Source: Floccifex porci (GTDB lineage: Bacteria > Bacillota_I > Bacilli_A > Erysipelotrichales > Erysipelotrichaceae). From it: DNA of 64,000 bases. The DNA is taken from assembly GCF_009696175.1 (NCBI RefSeq), contig NZ_VUMM01000007.1, positions 21,562 through 85,561 of the forward strand. Direction: 5' to 3'. Under the pieces are notes generated by a model. The model made no database searches. It saw only the letters and a program-made list of their open reading frames with translations, and was not told where the DNA came from. Shown piece after piece: positions 1 to 8,886 of this stretch (positions are counted from its first letter, which is position 1; every line of letters begins with the position of its first letter). The position numbers and the translations under genes are program-made.

Positions 1-270
1 GGAAATATCTTCCATGTTTCGAATTCCACCTCCTACTTCAATAGGAATTGAAACCTGTTTTGAGACCTGACAAATCAGTTTCGCATTTTCTTTTTTACCT
101 GATTTTGCTCCATCCAGATCCACACAATGGATCCATTTTGCTCCCTGTGATTCAAAAGCCTGAGCAATTTCCAGTACCGAATGCCCCACTTCTTCTTTTT
201 TACTGTAGTCTCCCTGGTACAATCGTACCGGTTTTTTTTCAATGATATCTATTGCCGGAATAATTATCAT
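1..270 (-). CDS. hisA: HisA, ProFAR isomerase (partial, N-terminal 90 codons)
   Basis: N-terminal part of the TIM-barrel isomerase that converts ProFAR to PRFAR in histidine synthesis. Read on the minus strand from the ATG at 270, the product starts [10 protein letters not shown] and later carries VDLDGA and a GGGIR phosphate-binding loop, all typical of HisA. The start overlaps the hisH stop as ATGA (267-270), so translation is coupled. The remaining C-terminal part lies beyond the left edge, where hisF and hisI/E would be expected by operon convention. Confidence 0.93.
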   Translation of the reverse strand, partial: MIIIPAIDIIEKKPVRLYQGDYSKKEEVGHSVLEIAQAFESQGAKWIHCVDLDGAKSGKKENAKLICQVSKQVSIPIEVGGGIRNMEDIS

Positions 271-878
271 ACAAAGTCCTCCACAAAATATTTAAGTATT
301 TTCAATCCATCTTCTGCACTTTTTTCAGGATGAAACTGACATCCCAATACATTTTTATGCTGCACAAGTCCACATATTTTTAAGTCCCCATAGACGGAAT
401 ATCCAATCAAATCTTTATCCTCATAATCTTGTGCATAGTAAGAATGAACAAAATAGACATAAGGTTCATGTCCTAAAATAGAATATATGTCATGATCCTG
501 ATTTTTTTCCAGCTGATTCCATCCAATATGTGGAATTCTTACATTTAAATCTTCCATCAATTGAATATTTCCTTTAATAAAGCCAAATCCCTGACAATAT
601 TCCATTTCCGTACTGTATTCAAATAAAGCCTGCATTCCTAAACAGATTCCTAATAATGGTTTTCCATTGTTTACACTATCTTTAATATAATCAAATAAAT
701 CCATTTTTTTTAAATTAGAGATACAATCTGGAAAAGCTCCAACTCCTGGTAAGATCCATTTCTGGCATTGATCCAATACTTCCTTCTGACTGGTGATAAC
801 ACAATCCACTTTTAATTTATGCAGGGCATTTTCAACGCTTCTTAAATTCCCCATTCCATAATCGATGATCCCAATCAT
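267..878 (-). CDS. hisH: HisH, imidazole glycerol phosphate synthase glutaminase subunit
   Basis: Class I glutamine amidotransferase that passes ammonia from glutamine to HisF for closure of the imidazole ring. At 203 aa it has the usual length. The N-terminus [14 protein letters not shown] is a HisH signature. The nucleophile is Cys79 in GICLGMQ, and the His183/Glu185 pair lies in FHPEKS. It overlaps hisB upstream and hisA downstream by 4 bases each, so it is an integral member of the his operon. The reading frame shows no lesion. Confidence 0.97.
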   Translation of the reverse strand: MIGIIDYGMGNLRSVENALHKLKVDCVITSQKEVLDQCQKWILPGVGAFPDCISNLKKMDLFDYIKDSVNNGKPLLGICLGMQALFEYSTEMEYCQGFGFIKGNIQLMEDLNVRIPHIGWNQLEKNQDHDIYSILGHEPYVYFVHSYYAQDYEDKDLIGYSVYGDLKICGLVQHKNVLGCQFHPEKSAEDGLKILKYFVEDFV

Positions 879-1456
879 TCAATCACTCCCTTTGAACTTT
901 CGATCCGGTCGGATTCAATTCGGATTGCCTGTTTACAGGAACGTCCAAACGCTTTAAAGATTGCTTCTATTTTATGATGATCGTTTTTTCCATACATCAC
1001 ATTAATATGAAGGGTCATACCACAAGCCATCGCAAAAGCTCTAAAAAATTCTTCAGTCATTTCACAGGAATAATTCCCTATGTTTTCTCTTTCAAACTGT
1101 GCATGAAAAACCAGATAAGGTCTTCCTGAAATATCCAGTGTAACCTGACATAATGTTTCATCCATTGGCATTGAAAAGAATCCATATCGGGCAATCCCTT
1201 TCTTATCCTGTAAAGCCTGTTTGAAAGCATTTCCTAAAACGATTCCACAATCTTCAATGGTATGATGATCACATACATCTAAATCTCCTTTTGCGATTAA
1301 TTTCAGGTCAATATGAGAATGAAATGAAAATAAACTTAACATATGATCAAAAAATCCAATTCCTGTATTGATTTCATGAATTCCATTTCCATCTAAATTC
1401 ATTTGACAATAAATAGATGTTTCTTTTGTTTCTCTTCTGATTTCAGCTTTTCTCAT
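875..1456 (-). CDS. hisB: HisB, imidazoleglycerol-phosphate dehydratase
   Basis: Mn-dependent dehydratase turning imidazoleglycerol phosphate into imidazole acetol phosphate. The 193 aa match the monofunctional enzyme without the HisB-N phosphatase domain seen in enterobacteria. The two metal-binding motifs are visible: DHHTIED near residues 63-69 and [13 protein letters not shown] near 160-172. FFDHML at about 35-40 belongs to the active site. It overlaps hisC and hisH by 4 bases each. No gene for a separate histidinol phosphatase is seen nearby. Confidence 0.97.
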   Translation of the reverse strand: MRKAEIRRETKETSIYCQMNLDGNGIHEINTGIGFFDHMLSLFSFHSHIDLKLIAKGDLDVCDHHTIEDCGIVLGNAFKQALQDKKGIARYGFFSMPMDETLCQVTLDISGRPYLVFHAQFERENIGNYSCEMTEEFFRAFAMACGMTLHINVMYGKNDHHKIEAIFKAFGRSCKQAIRIESDRIESSKGVIE

Positions 1457-2475
1457 AGAATCTCCTTTTCAAACTGTTTTAAAACTTCAAATACTTTCTG
1501 ATTTTCTTCTTTATTTCCAATGGTAATACGTACATAATCTTTATCTGGATAGGTACGTATGACAATATGGCTGTCTTCAAACAACTGTTTTAATAAAGAT
1601 ATATTTGAACTGTATACCAGTATAAAATTTGCATGAGAAGGTATCAATTCAATTCCCTTAAATTTCTGTTTCAACAATTCATCTCGATCACAACAGATTG
1701 GTTTTACTCTTTTTAAGGCATCTTCTATATAATTTAGAGCATGAACCGCAATTTTCTGAGATAAAGTATTTAAAGAATATGGCACTTTAATTTTAGATAA
1801 TGTTTCAATGTTTTTCTGATTTCCAATTAAGAATCCTGTACGAATGGAAGCTAAACCAAATACTTTTGATAAAGTTCGAGTGATATAAAAATGTTCATAC
1901 TGGTTAATATAAGGAAGCATACTTTCCTGTGCAAATTCAATATACGCTTCATCATCGACAAAAGGAATATCTTTAAAAGCTTCTACAATTTTTAACATGT
2001 CTTCATTTTTCAGATAATGACCTGTAGGATTGTTTGGATTGGAAAAGATAATAAAATCAACATGATTTTTCTTGCCCATTTTAATAAATTGATCCACATC
2101 AAACGATCCATCTTTTTCACACGGAAATTTTAATATCTTTGCATCGTATCTGGATGCATAATAATCATACATTCCAAAATCTGGACTTAAAGTATAAAGT
2201 GTTTTTCCGCTGGATAAGTAATAACTCATAATCAGATCTAACATCTGGTCGGATCCATTACCACATAAAATCTTATTTTCATCAAATTGAATGTATTTCC
2301 CATAGGCTTTTCTTAATTCTAAACAATCGTTATCCGGATAACGATTGAAATCAATGGTATCGATCAAAGCTTTAATATCTTTTTTTAAAGCTTCATTGAT
2401 ATTGTCACTGACTTCATTGGCATTCAATAAAATGCCATCCTGTTTATGAGCCGTATATGATTCAATCTGTTTCAT
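1453..2475 (-). CDS. hisC: HisC, histidinol-phosphate aminotransferase
   Basis: PLP-dependent class I/II aminotransferase making histidinol phosphate from imidazole acetol phosphate and glutamate. Visible features are SNPNNPTG (about 145-152, PLP ring contact), the VDDEAY aspartate near 174, the Schiff-base Lys204 in [10 protein letters not shown] and the phosphate-binding Arg212. The length of 340 aa is typical. The start overlaps the end of hisD by 14 bases, and the 3' end overlaps hisB by 4. Aromatic aminotransferases are related, but the operon position settles the role. Confidence 0.95.
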   Translation of the reverse strand: MKQIESYTAHKQDGILLNANEVSDNINEALKKDIKALIDTIDFNRYPDNDCLELRKAYGKYIQFDENKILCGNGSDQMLDLIMSYYLSSGKTLYTLSPDFGMYDYYASRYDAKILKFPCEKDGSFDVDQFIKMGKKNHVDFIIFSNPNNPTGHYLKNEDMLKIVEAFKDIPFVDDEAYIEFAQESMLPYINQYEHFYITRTLSKVFGLASIRTGFLIGNQKNIETLSKIKVPYSLNTLSQKIAVHALNYIEDALKRVKPICCDRDELLKQKFKGIELIPSHANFILVYSSNISLLKQLFEDSHIVIRTYPDKDYVRITIGNKEENQKVFEVLKQFEKEIL

Positions 2476-3754
2476 GATTCATTCTCACTTTCGCTGCATT
2501 GGCATGGGCATCCAGATTTTCCTGTTTTGCCATTGATACGATATATTTTCCATAAGATTCAATAGCTTCTTTTGTATAATACAGATAGCTTGATTTTTTA
2601 ATAAAGCTATCCACACCTAAAGCAGAAGAAAAACGAGCGGTACCACTGGTTGGAAGAACATGATTGGTTCCTCCAAAATAATCTCCAATGCTTTCACAAG
2701 TGTAATATCCCATAAATACCGATCCAGCATTGATTATTTTTGACAGATAGCGCATAGGATCTTCTGTCATCAGTTCTAAGTGTTCTGGTGCAATCGCATT
2801 ACTGATTTCAATGCATTCTTCTATTGAATCACAAACAATGGCTTTTCCATAATTTTGTAAAGACTGTTCAATGATTTCTTTTTTCGGCAGTACGTCACTT
2901 TGTTTCTTTAATTCAAGATTGACCTGATTCAATAAATCTTCTGATAGACACAATAAAATGCTGCTGGCCATCGGATCGTGTTCTGCCTGTGATAACAGAT
3001 CGGCTGCTAAATATTCTGGATTGGCTTTGTCATCGGCAATTACCAAGATTTCACTTGGTCCAGCGATCATATCAATATCCACTTTTCCATAAACCAATTT
3101 TTTGCTGGCTGCCACATAAATGTTCCCAGGTCCTACAATTTTATCCACACCCGGAATGCTCTTAGTACCATAGGCTAAAGCCGCTATAGCCTGAGCTCCA
3201 CCGATCTTATAAATTTCAGTGACTCCAGCCAGTTTAGCCGCATAGGCAATATTGGGATGAATGGAGCCCTCTTTTGAAGGAGGTGTTACCATTACAATTC
3301 GTTTGACACCGGCAACATGAGCTGGAATGGCATTCATTAAAACAGAACTTGGATATTGTGCTCTTCCGCCTGGAACATAGATTCCAACGGATTCTAGAGG
3401 TAGAACTCTTTGTCCTAAATAAATTCCTTTTTCTTTCTGAAGAAGATAACTGTTCTGTTTTTGTGCCTGATGAAAATAAACGATATTGTCTTTGGCTTTT
3501 TTCATGCTTTCACAAAAAAGCGGATCGCATTTTAATATCGCCTGATCAATTTCTTCTTGTGTTACTTTAAAAGAATCTATATCGATTCCATCAAACTGTT
3601 TTGTATATTTTTTACAGGCTTCATCTCCATTCATTCGAACATCTTCAATAATTTTGGATGCACGAATCAGGATATCACTGGAAATTTCCTGATTTCTTGA
3701 ATTCAAATAATTCATTAATTCTTTTGTATCTTTTTTATTGATCTGACAAAGCAT
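2462..3754 (-). CDS. hisD: HisD, histidinol dehydrogenase
   Basis: Zinc- and NAD-dependent enzyme catalysing the last two oxidation steps from histidinol to histidine. The 430 aa product is full length. Recognisable segments include GVYVPGG-type nucleotide contact (GIYVPGGRAQYPS near 125), VDKIVGPGN near 200, DMIAGPSEILV near 230, SQAEHDP near 255 and the GTNHVLPTSGTARF region near 365. It overlaps hisG by 20 bases and hisC by 14, as expected in a compact operon. Confidence 0.97.
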   Translation of the reverse strand: MLCQINKKDTKELMNYLNSRNQEISSDILIRASKIIEDVRMNGDEACKKYTKQFDGIDIDSFKVTQEEIDQAILKCDPLFCESMKKAKDNIVYFHQAQKQNSYLLQKEKGIYLGQRVLPLESVGIYVPGGRAQYPSSVLMNAIPAHVAGVKRIVMVTPPSKEGSIHPNIAYAAKLAGVTEIYKIGGAQAIAALAYGTKSIPGVDKIVGPGNIYVAASKKLVYGKVDIDMIAGPSEILVIADDKANPEYLAADLLSQAEHDPMASSILLCLSEDLLNQVNLELKKQSDVLPKKEIIEQSLQNYGKAIVCDSIEECIEISNAIAPEHLELMTEDPMRYLSKIINAGSVFMGYYTCESIGDYFGGTNHVLPTSGTARFSSALGVDSFIKKSSYLYYTKEAIESYGKYIVSMAKQENLDAHANAAKVRMNHETD

Positions 3755-4382
3755 TTTTCTTCACCATACTTTCTAAATCGGAAATCACTTTCATAACTTC
3801 TTCTTTTTTTAATTTATAACTGGCTTTATTCACAATCACACGAGCACTGATATCACATACCGTATCCAGTACCACCAGACCATTTTCTTTCAAGGTCGTT
3901 CCTGTTTCCATAATATCTACAATTCCATCGCATAAACCTAAAATAGGCGCCAGTTCGACCGATCCATCAATTTTAATAATTTCAACATCCATTCCTTTTT
4001 TCAGAAAATAGTTTTTGGCAACTTCTGGATATTTGGTTCCAATTTTAATATGTCCAACTTTTGAAAATAAATGAATTTCTGGTAAAGAGGCTACAATGAA
4101 TTTACATTTTCCAATTTCAAGATCCAGCATTTCATAATAGTCTTTTCCACCTTCCAGTAAAGTGTCTTTTCCAACGACTCCAATATCGGCAACTCCATGT
4201 TCCACATAAGTTATACAGTCATTGGATTTTACTAAAAAATATTGAATATCATAAACAGAATCTGGAAATACCAGCGCTCTTCCTTTATTTTTCAGGCTTT
4301 CAATACCATAACCACACTCTTCTAACATTCCTACTGTCTGTTTTTCAAGTCGGCCTTTTGTCAAAGCTATGGATAAACTCAT
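3735..4382 (-). CDS. hisG: HisG, ATP phosphoribosyltransferase (short form)
   Basis: First and committed enzyme of histidine synthesis, joining ATP and PRPP. At 215 aa it is the short form, which lacks the C-terminal ACT-like allosteric domain and needs HisZ as regulatory partner. That partner is the gene immediately upstream and overlaps by 4 bases. Typical segments are LTKGRLEK at the N-terminus, DIGVVGKDTLLE near 67 and the PRPP-binding stretch DGIVDIMETGTTLKENGL near 152. Histidine feedback would act through HisZ. Confidence 0.96.
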   Translation of the reverse strand: MSLSIALTKGRLEKQTVGMLEECGYGIESLKNKGRALVFPDSVYDIQYFLVKSNDCITYVEHGVADIGVVGKDTLLEGGKDYYEMLDLEIGKCKFIVASLPEIHLFSKVGHIKIGTKYPEVAKNYFLKKGMDVEIIKIDGSVELAPILGLCDGIVDIMETGTTLKENGLVVLDTVCDISARVIVNKASYKLKKEEVMKVISDLESMVKKNALSDQ

Positions 4383-5482
4383 CGTATTTCCTCCTTAATT
4401 ATTATTTCATCCTGGTCGTATTCTTTACATTCTACACAGGAATACTCATTTCTTAATTCACGAGCTTTCATATAAGCTTCAATCTGTTTGGATGCAGGAT
4501 AATAAATCACCATTTTTGTCTGTGATTCCAACTGAATCACATCCAGCAAATAATCCAGTTTTACAGAAAATCCACAAGCCGGATATTCATCGGTAAATTT
4601 TTCCAGTAAATGATCGTATCTTCCTCCATTTAAAACCGATGTTCCCACCCCTGCTACATATCCTTCAAAGATGATTCCTGTATAATATTTATAATGAGGA
4701 ACTTTTCCTAAGTCATAGGTAATATGATGATGGACACCCATTTTCTCTAACATATGATTCAATTCTTTTAAATAAAGAATGACTTCTCTAATTTCATCAT
4801 TAAAACTTAAATCATAGGCTTCATCTAATATGGAAGCATCCCCTGATAAAAATGGAAGTTTCATAAAGAAATCATAAGCTTTTTTATCCACTTTACTTTC
4901 GATTAAGAATTCTTTTAATTCCACCATACTTTTAGAATTGATCAGATCGCTTAATTTTTGAGAAGACAGATTGAAATAAGAACTGGCTTTTTTAAAGAAA
5001 TTTACATTGCCAATTTCAAGTGTATAGGAACATTGCAGGCTTTCCATTACATCAATGGCACACAACAATACTTCCAGGTCGCTATTTTTTAAGCCAATGC
5101 ATTCAATTCCACAATCGGTTACTTCACTTTGTTTTCCTCTGAATTTCTGGCGAACTTTAAACACATTGGATGTATATCGAAACCGATAAGGAGGTTTGAT
5201 GTCTTTAAATTTTGTTGCACAGACTCGAGCAATGGGTACGGTCATATCGCTTCTTAAAGTTAATATTCTTCCATTCTGATCAAAAAATTTATATTTATCT
5301 TCTTCAATGATATTCTGATAGGCATTTGAATAAGTTGAATAAAATTCAATGGTTGGACTCATAACTTCCTGATATCCATATGAATCAAAAATCGATTCTA
5401 TTTTAGATTGAAGCCACCTTTTTTTACGACACTGGTCTAATATTAAATCTCTCATTCCTTCAGGTATTTGTATCTGTTCCAT
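4379..5482 (-). CDS. hisZ: HisZ, ATP phosphoribosyltransferase regulatory subunit
   Basis: HisRS-like paralogue that forms the active hetero-octamer with short HisG and carries the histidine allosteric site; it does not charge tRNA. The class II synthetase core is visible (TLRSDMTVPIARV near 80, RYTSNVFKVR near 105, GGRYDHLL near 300). The ATG at 5482 is chosen because AGGAGG lies at 5493-5488, 5 bases upstream. An in-frame ATG at 5503 would place that ribosome site inside the gene and sits in the U-run of the T-box terminator. The product is 367 aa and is the first gene after the T-box. Confidence 0.93.
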   Translation of the reverse strand: MEQIQIPEGMRDLILDQCRKKRWLQSKIESIFDSYGYQEVMSPTIEFYSTYSNAYQNIIEEDKYKFFDQNGRILTLRSDMTVPIARVCATKFKDIKPPYRFRYTSNVFKVRQKFRGKQSEVTDCGIECIGLKNSDLEVLLCAIDVMESLQCSYTLEIGNVNFFKKASSYFNLSSQKLSDLINSKSMVELKEFLIESKVDKKAYDFFMKLPFLSGDASILDEAYDLSFNDEIREVILYLKELNHMLEKMGVHHHITYDLGKVPHYKYYTGIIFEGYVAGVGTSVLNGGRYDHLLEKFTDEYPACGFSVKLDYLLDVIQLESQTKMVIYYPASKQIEAYMKARELRNEYSCVECKEYDQDEIIIKEEIR

Positions 5483-5500
5483 ATATTCCTCCTGTATAAA

Positions 5501-5724
5501 CAAAAAAAACTTTCATCCAAAGGACGAAAGTTAACTTACGTGGTACCACCTTATTTTGTGTAAAACACCTCAAACCTCTAACGCGGGATCACGTTATAAA
5601 CTACTCTAGTTCATTTATACTGCTCCAAGATGTGTTCAAATAATTTGTTTCTTCTTTTCCACCAGCCAAGAAGTCTCTATTAAACATCCTTATTTTACTA
5701 TTTCTTTTCTTTGCATTTGATATA
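5501..5724 (-). promoter_or_regulatory. T-box leader, histidine-specific (specifier CAC)
   Basis: Leader of the his operon that senses uncharged tRNA-His. The T-box core GGTGGTACCACG lies at 5550-5539. Stem I carries GGCTGGTGGAAA near 5667. The specifier region reads GAA-CAC-ATC followed by GGAG, with codon CAC (His) at 5634-5632. This aligns base for base with the two other T-boxes in the window. A terminator hairpin (stem about 5532-5510, U-run 5508-5502) ends just before the hisZ ribosome site. Uncharged tRNA-His is expected to favour the antiterminator and switch on hisZGDCBHA. Confidence 0.93.
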
Positions 5725-5730
5725 TTTTGT

Positions 5731-5758
5731 ATTATATCGATTTTTAAAAAATTGTCAA
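5731..5758 (-). promoter_or_regulatory. Promoter of the his operon
   Basis: Consensus sigma-A promoter: TTGACA at 5758-5753, a 16-base spacer and TATAAT at 5736-5731. Transcription would start near 5724, directly at the T-box leader. It lies just downstream of the cutC stop codon. Confidence 0.85.
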
Positions 5759-5794
5759 ACAAAAGTATACAAATGTATTTAGAAAATGAACAGT

Positions 5795-6541
5795 CTATTC
5801 AGATTTTAAATCTTCTCTTACCAGTTTTTCAACCAGATCCAATTCAACTACATCATACTGGTTGGTATTGTCTATATAACTATAAGAAACAGAATCATTG
5901 GAAGTTGTAGGATCAATGCGATATCCTTTACAGGAAGAATGAACCTGTTTAATTTTTGTATAATTTTTCATTTCCTGAATATTCTTATGATTCATTCCAG
6001 AACCTGCCAGAATTTCGATCTGTTGGCCATATTTTTCCTGCAGATCTTTGATCAGTTCCATCCCCTGCATAGCTTTTGATTTTTGTCCGCTTGTCAGAAT
6101 ACGATCGCATTTTAAATTAATTAATGTTTCAATGGCCTGATAAGGATCTTTAGTGATATCAAAGGCTCTATGAAAAACCGCTTCTTTGTGATAAGAATGA
6201 ATCAGATTGATCATTTGTCTAGTTGCCTTTTCATAAATGGTTCCATCTTCATTTAAAAAACCAAAAGCAATTCCATCGGCTCCATTTTCCAATAAAAGCT
6301 TTGCCTGTTCTAACATCAGTTCTATATCTTCTTTATCATAACAGAATCCAGCGGCACGTATACGCACCATACAGATTACTTTCAGACAGGTCTCTTTTTT
6401 TACCCGTTTTAAAGTAGCTATAGAAGGAGTCAATCCTCCAACACTTAATGCACTGTTTAATTCAACTCTTTGTGCTCCACCTTTATAAGCGGTTATACAA
6501 TCCTGATACGATCCGGCACATATTTCAATCACAAATTCCAC
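5795..6541 (-). CDS. cutC: CutC family protein
   Basis: 248-residue TIM-barrel protein of the CutC family, with the N-terminal pattern EICAGSYQDC and GGAQRVELNSAL (about 20-31), VMVRIRAAGF-like VCMVRIRAAGF near 55, FHRAFD near 125 and ILTSG near 148. CutC was named for copper homeostasis in Escherichia coli, but its true biochemical role is unsettled. Its start lies 16 bases inside the 3' end of the upstream dipeptidase pseudogene. The genes upstream concern peptide and aminosugar breakdown rather than metal handling, so a carbohydrate-related role is possible (inference). The frame is intact. Confidence 0.9.
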   Translation of the reverse strand: MEFVIEICAGSYQDCITAYKGGAQRVELNSALSVGGLTPSIATLKRVKKETCLKVICMVRIRAAGFCYDKEDIELMLEQAKLLLENGADGIAFGFLNEDGTIYEKATRQMINLIHSYHKEAVFHRAFDITKDPYQAIETLINLKCDRILTSGQKSKAMQGMELIKDLQEKYGQQIEILAGSGMNHKNIQEMKNYTKIKQVHSSCKGYRIDPTTSNDSVSYSYIDNTNQYDVVELDLVEKLVREDLKSE

Positions 6542-7642
6542 CTACTCTCAATATACTTAATGCATATATTTTCGCATTTAAAATCAAATCTTTACGATCC
6601 ATCCATTCATTGGGATTGTGTCCAATTCCTTTTTGTCCTGGAAAGCTTGGCCCAAATGGAACAATGTTTGGCATACATTTGGCATACGTTCCCCCTGTTG
6701 TCGTAACTGGAGTTCCATCCAATCCAGTTACCTTTTCATAAGTCTCTTTTAAAGTTTGACATAAAAACCCTTTTTTATCAAATCGTACTGGATCATAATT
6801 CTGAATGCATCTTACCTGCAGTGGTTTTTTACATTTATTTAAGATGTGTTGTTTTATTTCTTCATTTGTGATTGAAGCTGGATAACTTAAAGTGAATTCA
6901 AAACAAAGTTCCCGATCCTATATTTTACATTTCTTATTTTTTAACTGCATTTTTCCAAATTCTAAATCGTCTATATCCAATTCCAGCTTATCAGCATATT
7001 CATTGCTGGATAAAATATATTTATTCACAAATTCATTGAATTCATTTGAATATTGTTTTTCACAATATATTTGATAAACTGCCCTTCCTCTTTCTACATA
7101 CACAACTGGATATTTACAATCTGGAGTCCAACCCATAATTGGTGGTTTTCTAACTTTTAAATAATGGTGAAGATCCTGGAATCCAGTCTCTTCATTGGTT
7201 CCAAATAGAATATAAATAGGGTGTTTCAACGAAATGCCACATTCTTTAATAGCATATAATGTATATAAATTTGCCAGAATAGGACCTTTATTATCCAGTA
7301 TGCCTCGAGCATAGATTCTTCCCTTTTCGTCTTCATAACAGGAAAAGGGATCGTGGTCCAGCCTTCTCCAGTTTCAAATACATCCAGATGGCCCATAATT
7401 CCAATGTAGTCATCCCCTTTTCCATATTTTGCGATTCCAACCATATGATCTACATTTTCTGTTTCAAATCCAAGACTTCTTGCCAATGACAATGTCGCAT
7501 TTAAACAATCATCAATATCTTTTCCAAAGGGATAGGTTAAAGAACTTTCTGTTAGAACACTTTTTATTTTTGTGATAGATTTGATTCCATCAATCATTTC
7601 ATTGGCTATTTCATCTATTTTCTGTAAAACAATTTCTTCCAT
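6525..7642 (-). pseudogene. Broken M20 dipeptidase (PepV/Sapep type)
   Basis: Remnant of a zinc dipeptidase. Family motifs survive: the metal ligands in GIMGHLDVFETGEGW near residue 85, catalytic GTNEETG in the second segment, and the C-terminal TTTGGTYAKCMPNIVPFGPS. Two lesions are visible. A single-base indel near 7355 breaks the frame right after GEGWTT; the other frame continues as DPFSCYEDEKGRIYARG. An in-frame TAG lies at 6920-6918, after which the same frame runs on to 6525. The coding length equals about 372 residues against roughly 460 for PepV, so an internal deletion is also likely. It overlaps the start of cutC. Confidence 0.88.
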
Positions 7643-7649
7643 AAATACA

Positions 7650-8534
7650 CTACTTTCGAATTAATGGAGCCGTTCGGCTAGCCATATAATGATCCATCCA
7701 TTCTTTTGATGCAGGTTCAAAATACTGTTTTCCTTTTTCATCAAATTTTACTAAATAGACAGTGGGCTTCTCTTTTTCTGTACAAACCGCAAAGGAAAAC
7801 CCTTCAATATTCGTTGCACATCCCCATTCTCCTTTATTATTCATAGCAATCAATGACATATCTCCAGCTTTTCCTCTTCTTTGTCTTAATTCTGTATCAA
7901 AGTCTTTAACAGCTTTTTCACCCAAACCAGTTGCACTGGCACCTCCTACTTTTGAATCCACATAAAAACCAGATCCGGATACTGGGGAATCTCCCACTCT
8001 TCCAGGATGTTTCATAAACAAACCACTTGTGCTGGTAGCACTTGTCATAGATCCAAAAGAATTCAGACAGACCATACCAACTGTATCGTGTCCAGAATAA
8101 GGCTTTAATTCACGATTTTAACTGGTTTCCACTACGCGATTATGATAATGGATCTTAGCTCGTTCTGTCAGCATATTTTTTCTTTCAAATCCATGTCAAT
8201 GAGCAAACTTTTCGGCCCCTTGTCCAACCAAAAAGTTATTTACTGGATAAGTAGACAGTTTTCTTGCGATGGATACCGGATTGGCAAAATCTTTAATGGC
8301 TCCTACACACCCTACATCTAACGTGTCTCCATCCATAAAGGCTGCATCCAGTTCCACTTCCATATCTTCATTGGGTAAACCACCATAGCCTACACTTTTA
8401 TAAAATTCAAAATCTTCTACAGCTTTTATCGCTGTTTCAATTGCATCCTTAGCATTTTCTTTCTCTTTCAGCATGGCATCTGCCTCTGTAATTCCTTCCA
8501 GTGCCATTCTCCATGTTGCGATGATTCCGTACAT
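7650..8534 (-). pseudogene. Broken glycosylasparaginase (Ntn hydrolase, N4-GlcNAc-Asn amidase family)
   Basis: One reading frame of about 294 codons with two internal stops: TGA at 8198-8196 and TAA at 8120-8118. The start is ATG at 8534 with AGGAGG just upstream. The N-terminal half contains GYGGLPN and ELDAAFMDG. After the second stop comes GHDTVGM, where the family cleaves itself before the threonine that becomes the nucleophile, then HPGRVGDSPV and GSGFYVD typical of the beta chain. Intact homologues split the GlcNAc-asparagine bond of N-glycoproteins. The beta chain is coded entirely after the stops, so no active enzyme is expected. Confidence 0.88.
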
Positions 8535-8544
8535 ATATCCTCCT

Positions 8545-8766
8545 TTAAAATAAAAGAGCTGTATCGGCTGCAACAATAAAACCAAGTTCATGTGCTTTTG
8601 AAACAAATTGTTTAAACTCTTTCACAATTTCTTCTTTTGGCTTTTTGACTGACAATAAACAAGTAAAAATTCTAGAATATCCATACTTTGAAGCCAATTC
8701 CATGTAAGCTGAATCTTTTTCAAAAGTAGAATGTTCCGGATAAACGGAAATGCCTAATCTGTGCAT
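8545..8766 (-). pseudogene. N-terminal fragment of a MupG/DUF871 family protein
   Basis: 73 codons with the start MHRLGISVYPEHSTFEKD and YGYSRIFTCLLSV, matching the first beta-alpha units of the DUF871 family. That family includes MupG, the 6-phospho-N-acetylmuramidase of peptidoglycan recycling. Full proteins have about 350 residues, while this one stops after AADTALLF. It has its own ribosome site (GAGGT near 8775) and a promoter upstream, so it was probably the first gene of the operon now made of the two pseudogenes and cutC. Confidence 0.75.
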
Positions 8767-8791
8767 ATTATAACCTCATTTCTATATCTCG

Positions 8792-8847
8792 ATTATAATC
8801 TGAAAATTAGTACAAAATAATTAGACGGTTTCCTGACATTAGGAAAC
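8792..8847 (-). promoter_or_regulatory. Promoter and inverted-repeat operator of the decayed mupG operon
   Basis: A TATAAT at 8797-8792 lies 26 bases before the mupG-fragment ATG; the -35 region is weak. About 30 bases farther upstream is a perfect inverted repeat, GTTTCCT-GACATT-AGGAAAC, at 8828-8847. Its size and position fit a dimeric regulator site; the regulator is not identifiable here. Confidence 0.5.
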
Positions 8848-8852
8848 TATAA

Positions 8853-8878
8853 TAAAAGCCTGAAAATCAATTCAGGCT
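8853..8878 (-). terminator. Terminator after the surface protein gene
   Basis: Stem AGCCTGAA/TTCAGGCT (8878-8871 and 8864-8857) followed on the minus strand by TTTTATT, just after the stop at 8887. Confidence 0.8.
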
Positions 8879-8886
8879 AATATTTT

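Noticed and set aside
8196..8198. In-frame TGA in the glycosylasparaginase read as selenocysteine or tryptophan
   Set aside because: A second stop of another type (TAA) follows in the same gene, no selenocysteine insertion hairpin is evident, and TGA is a normal stop elsewhere in the window (for example hisH, tdk).
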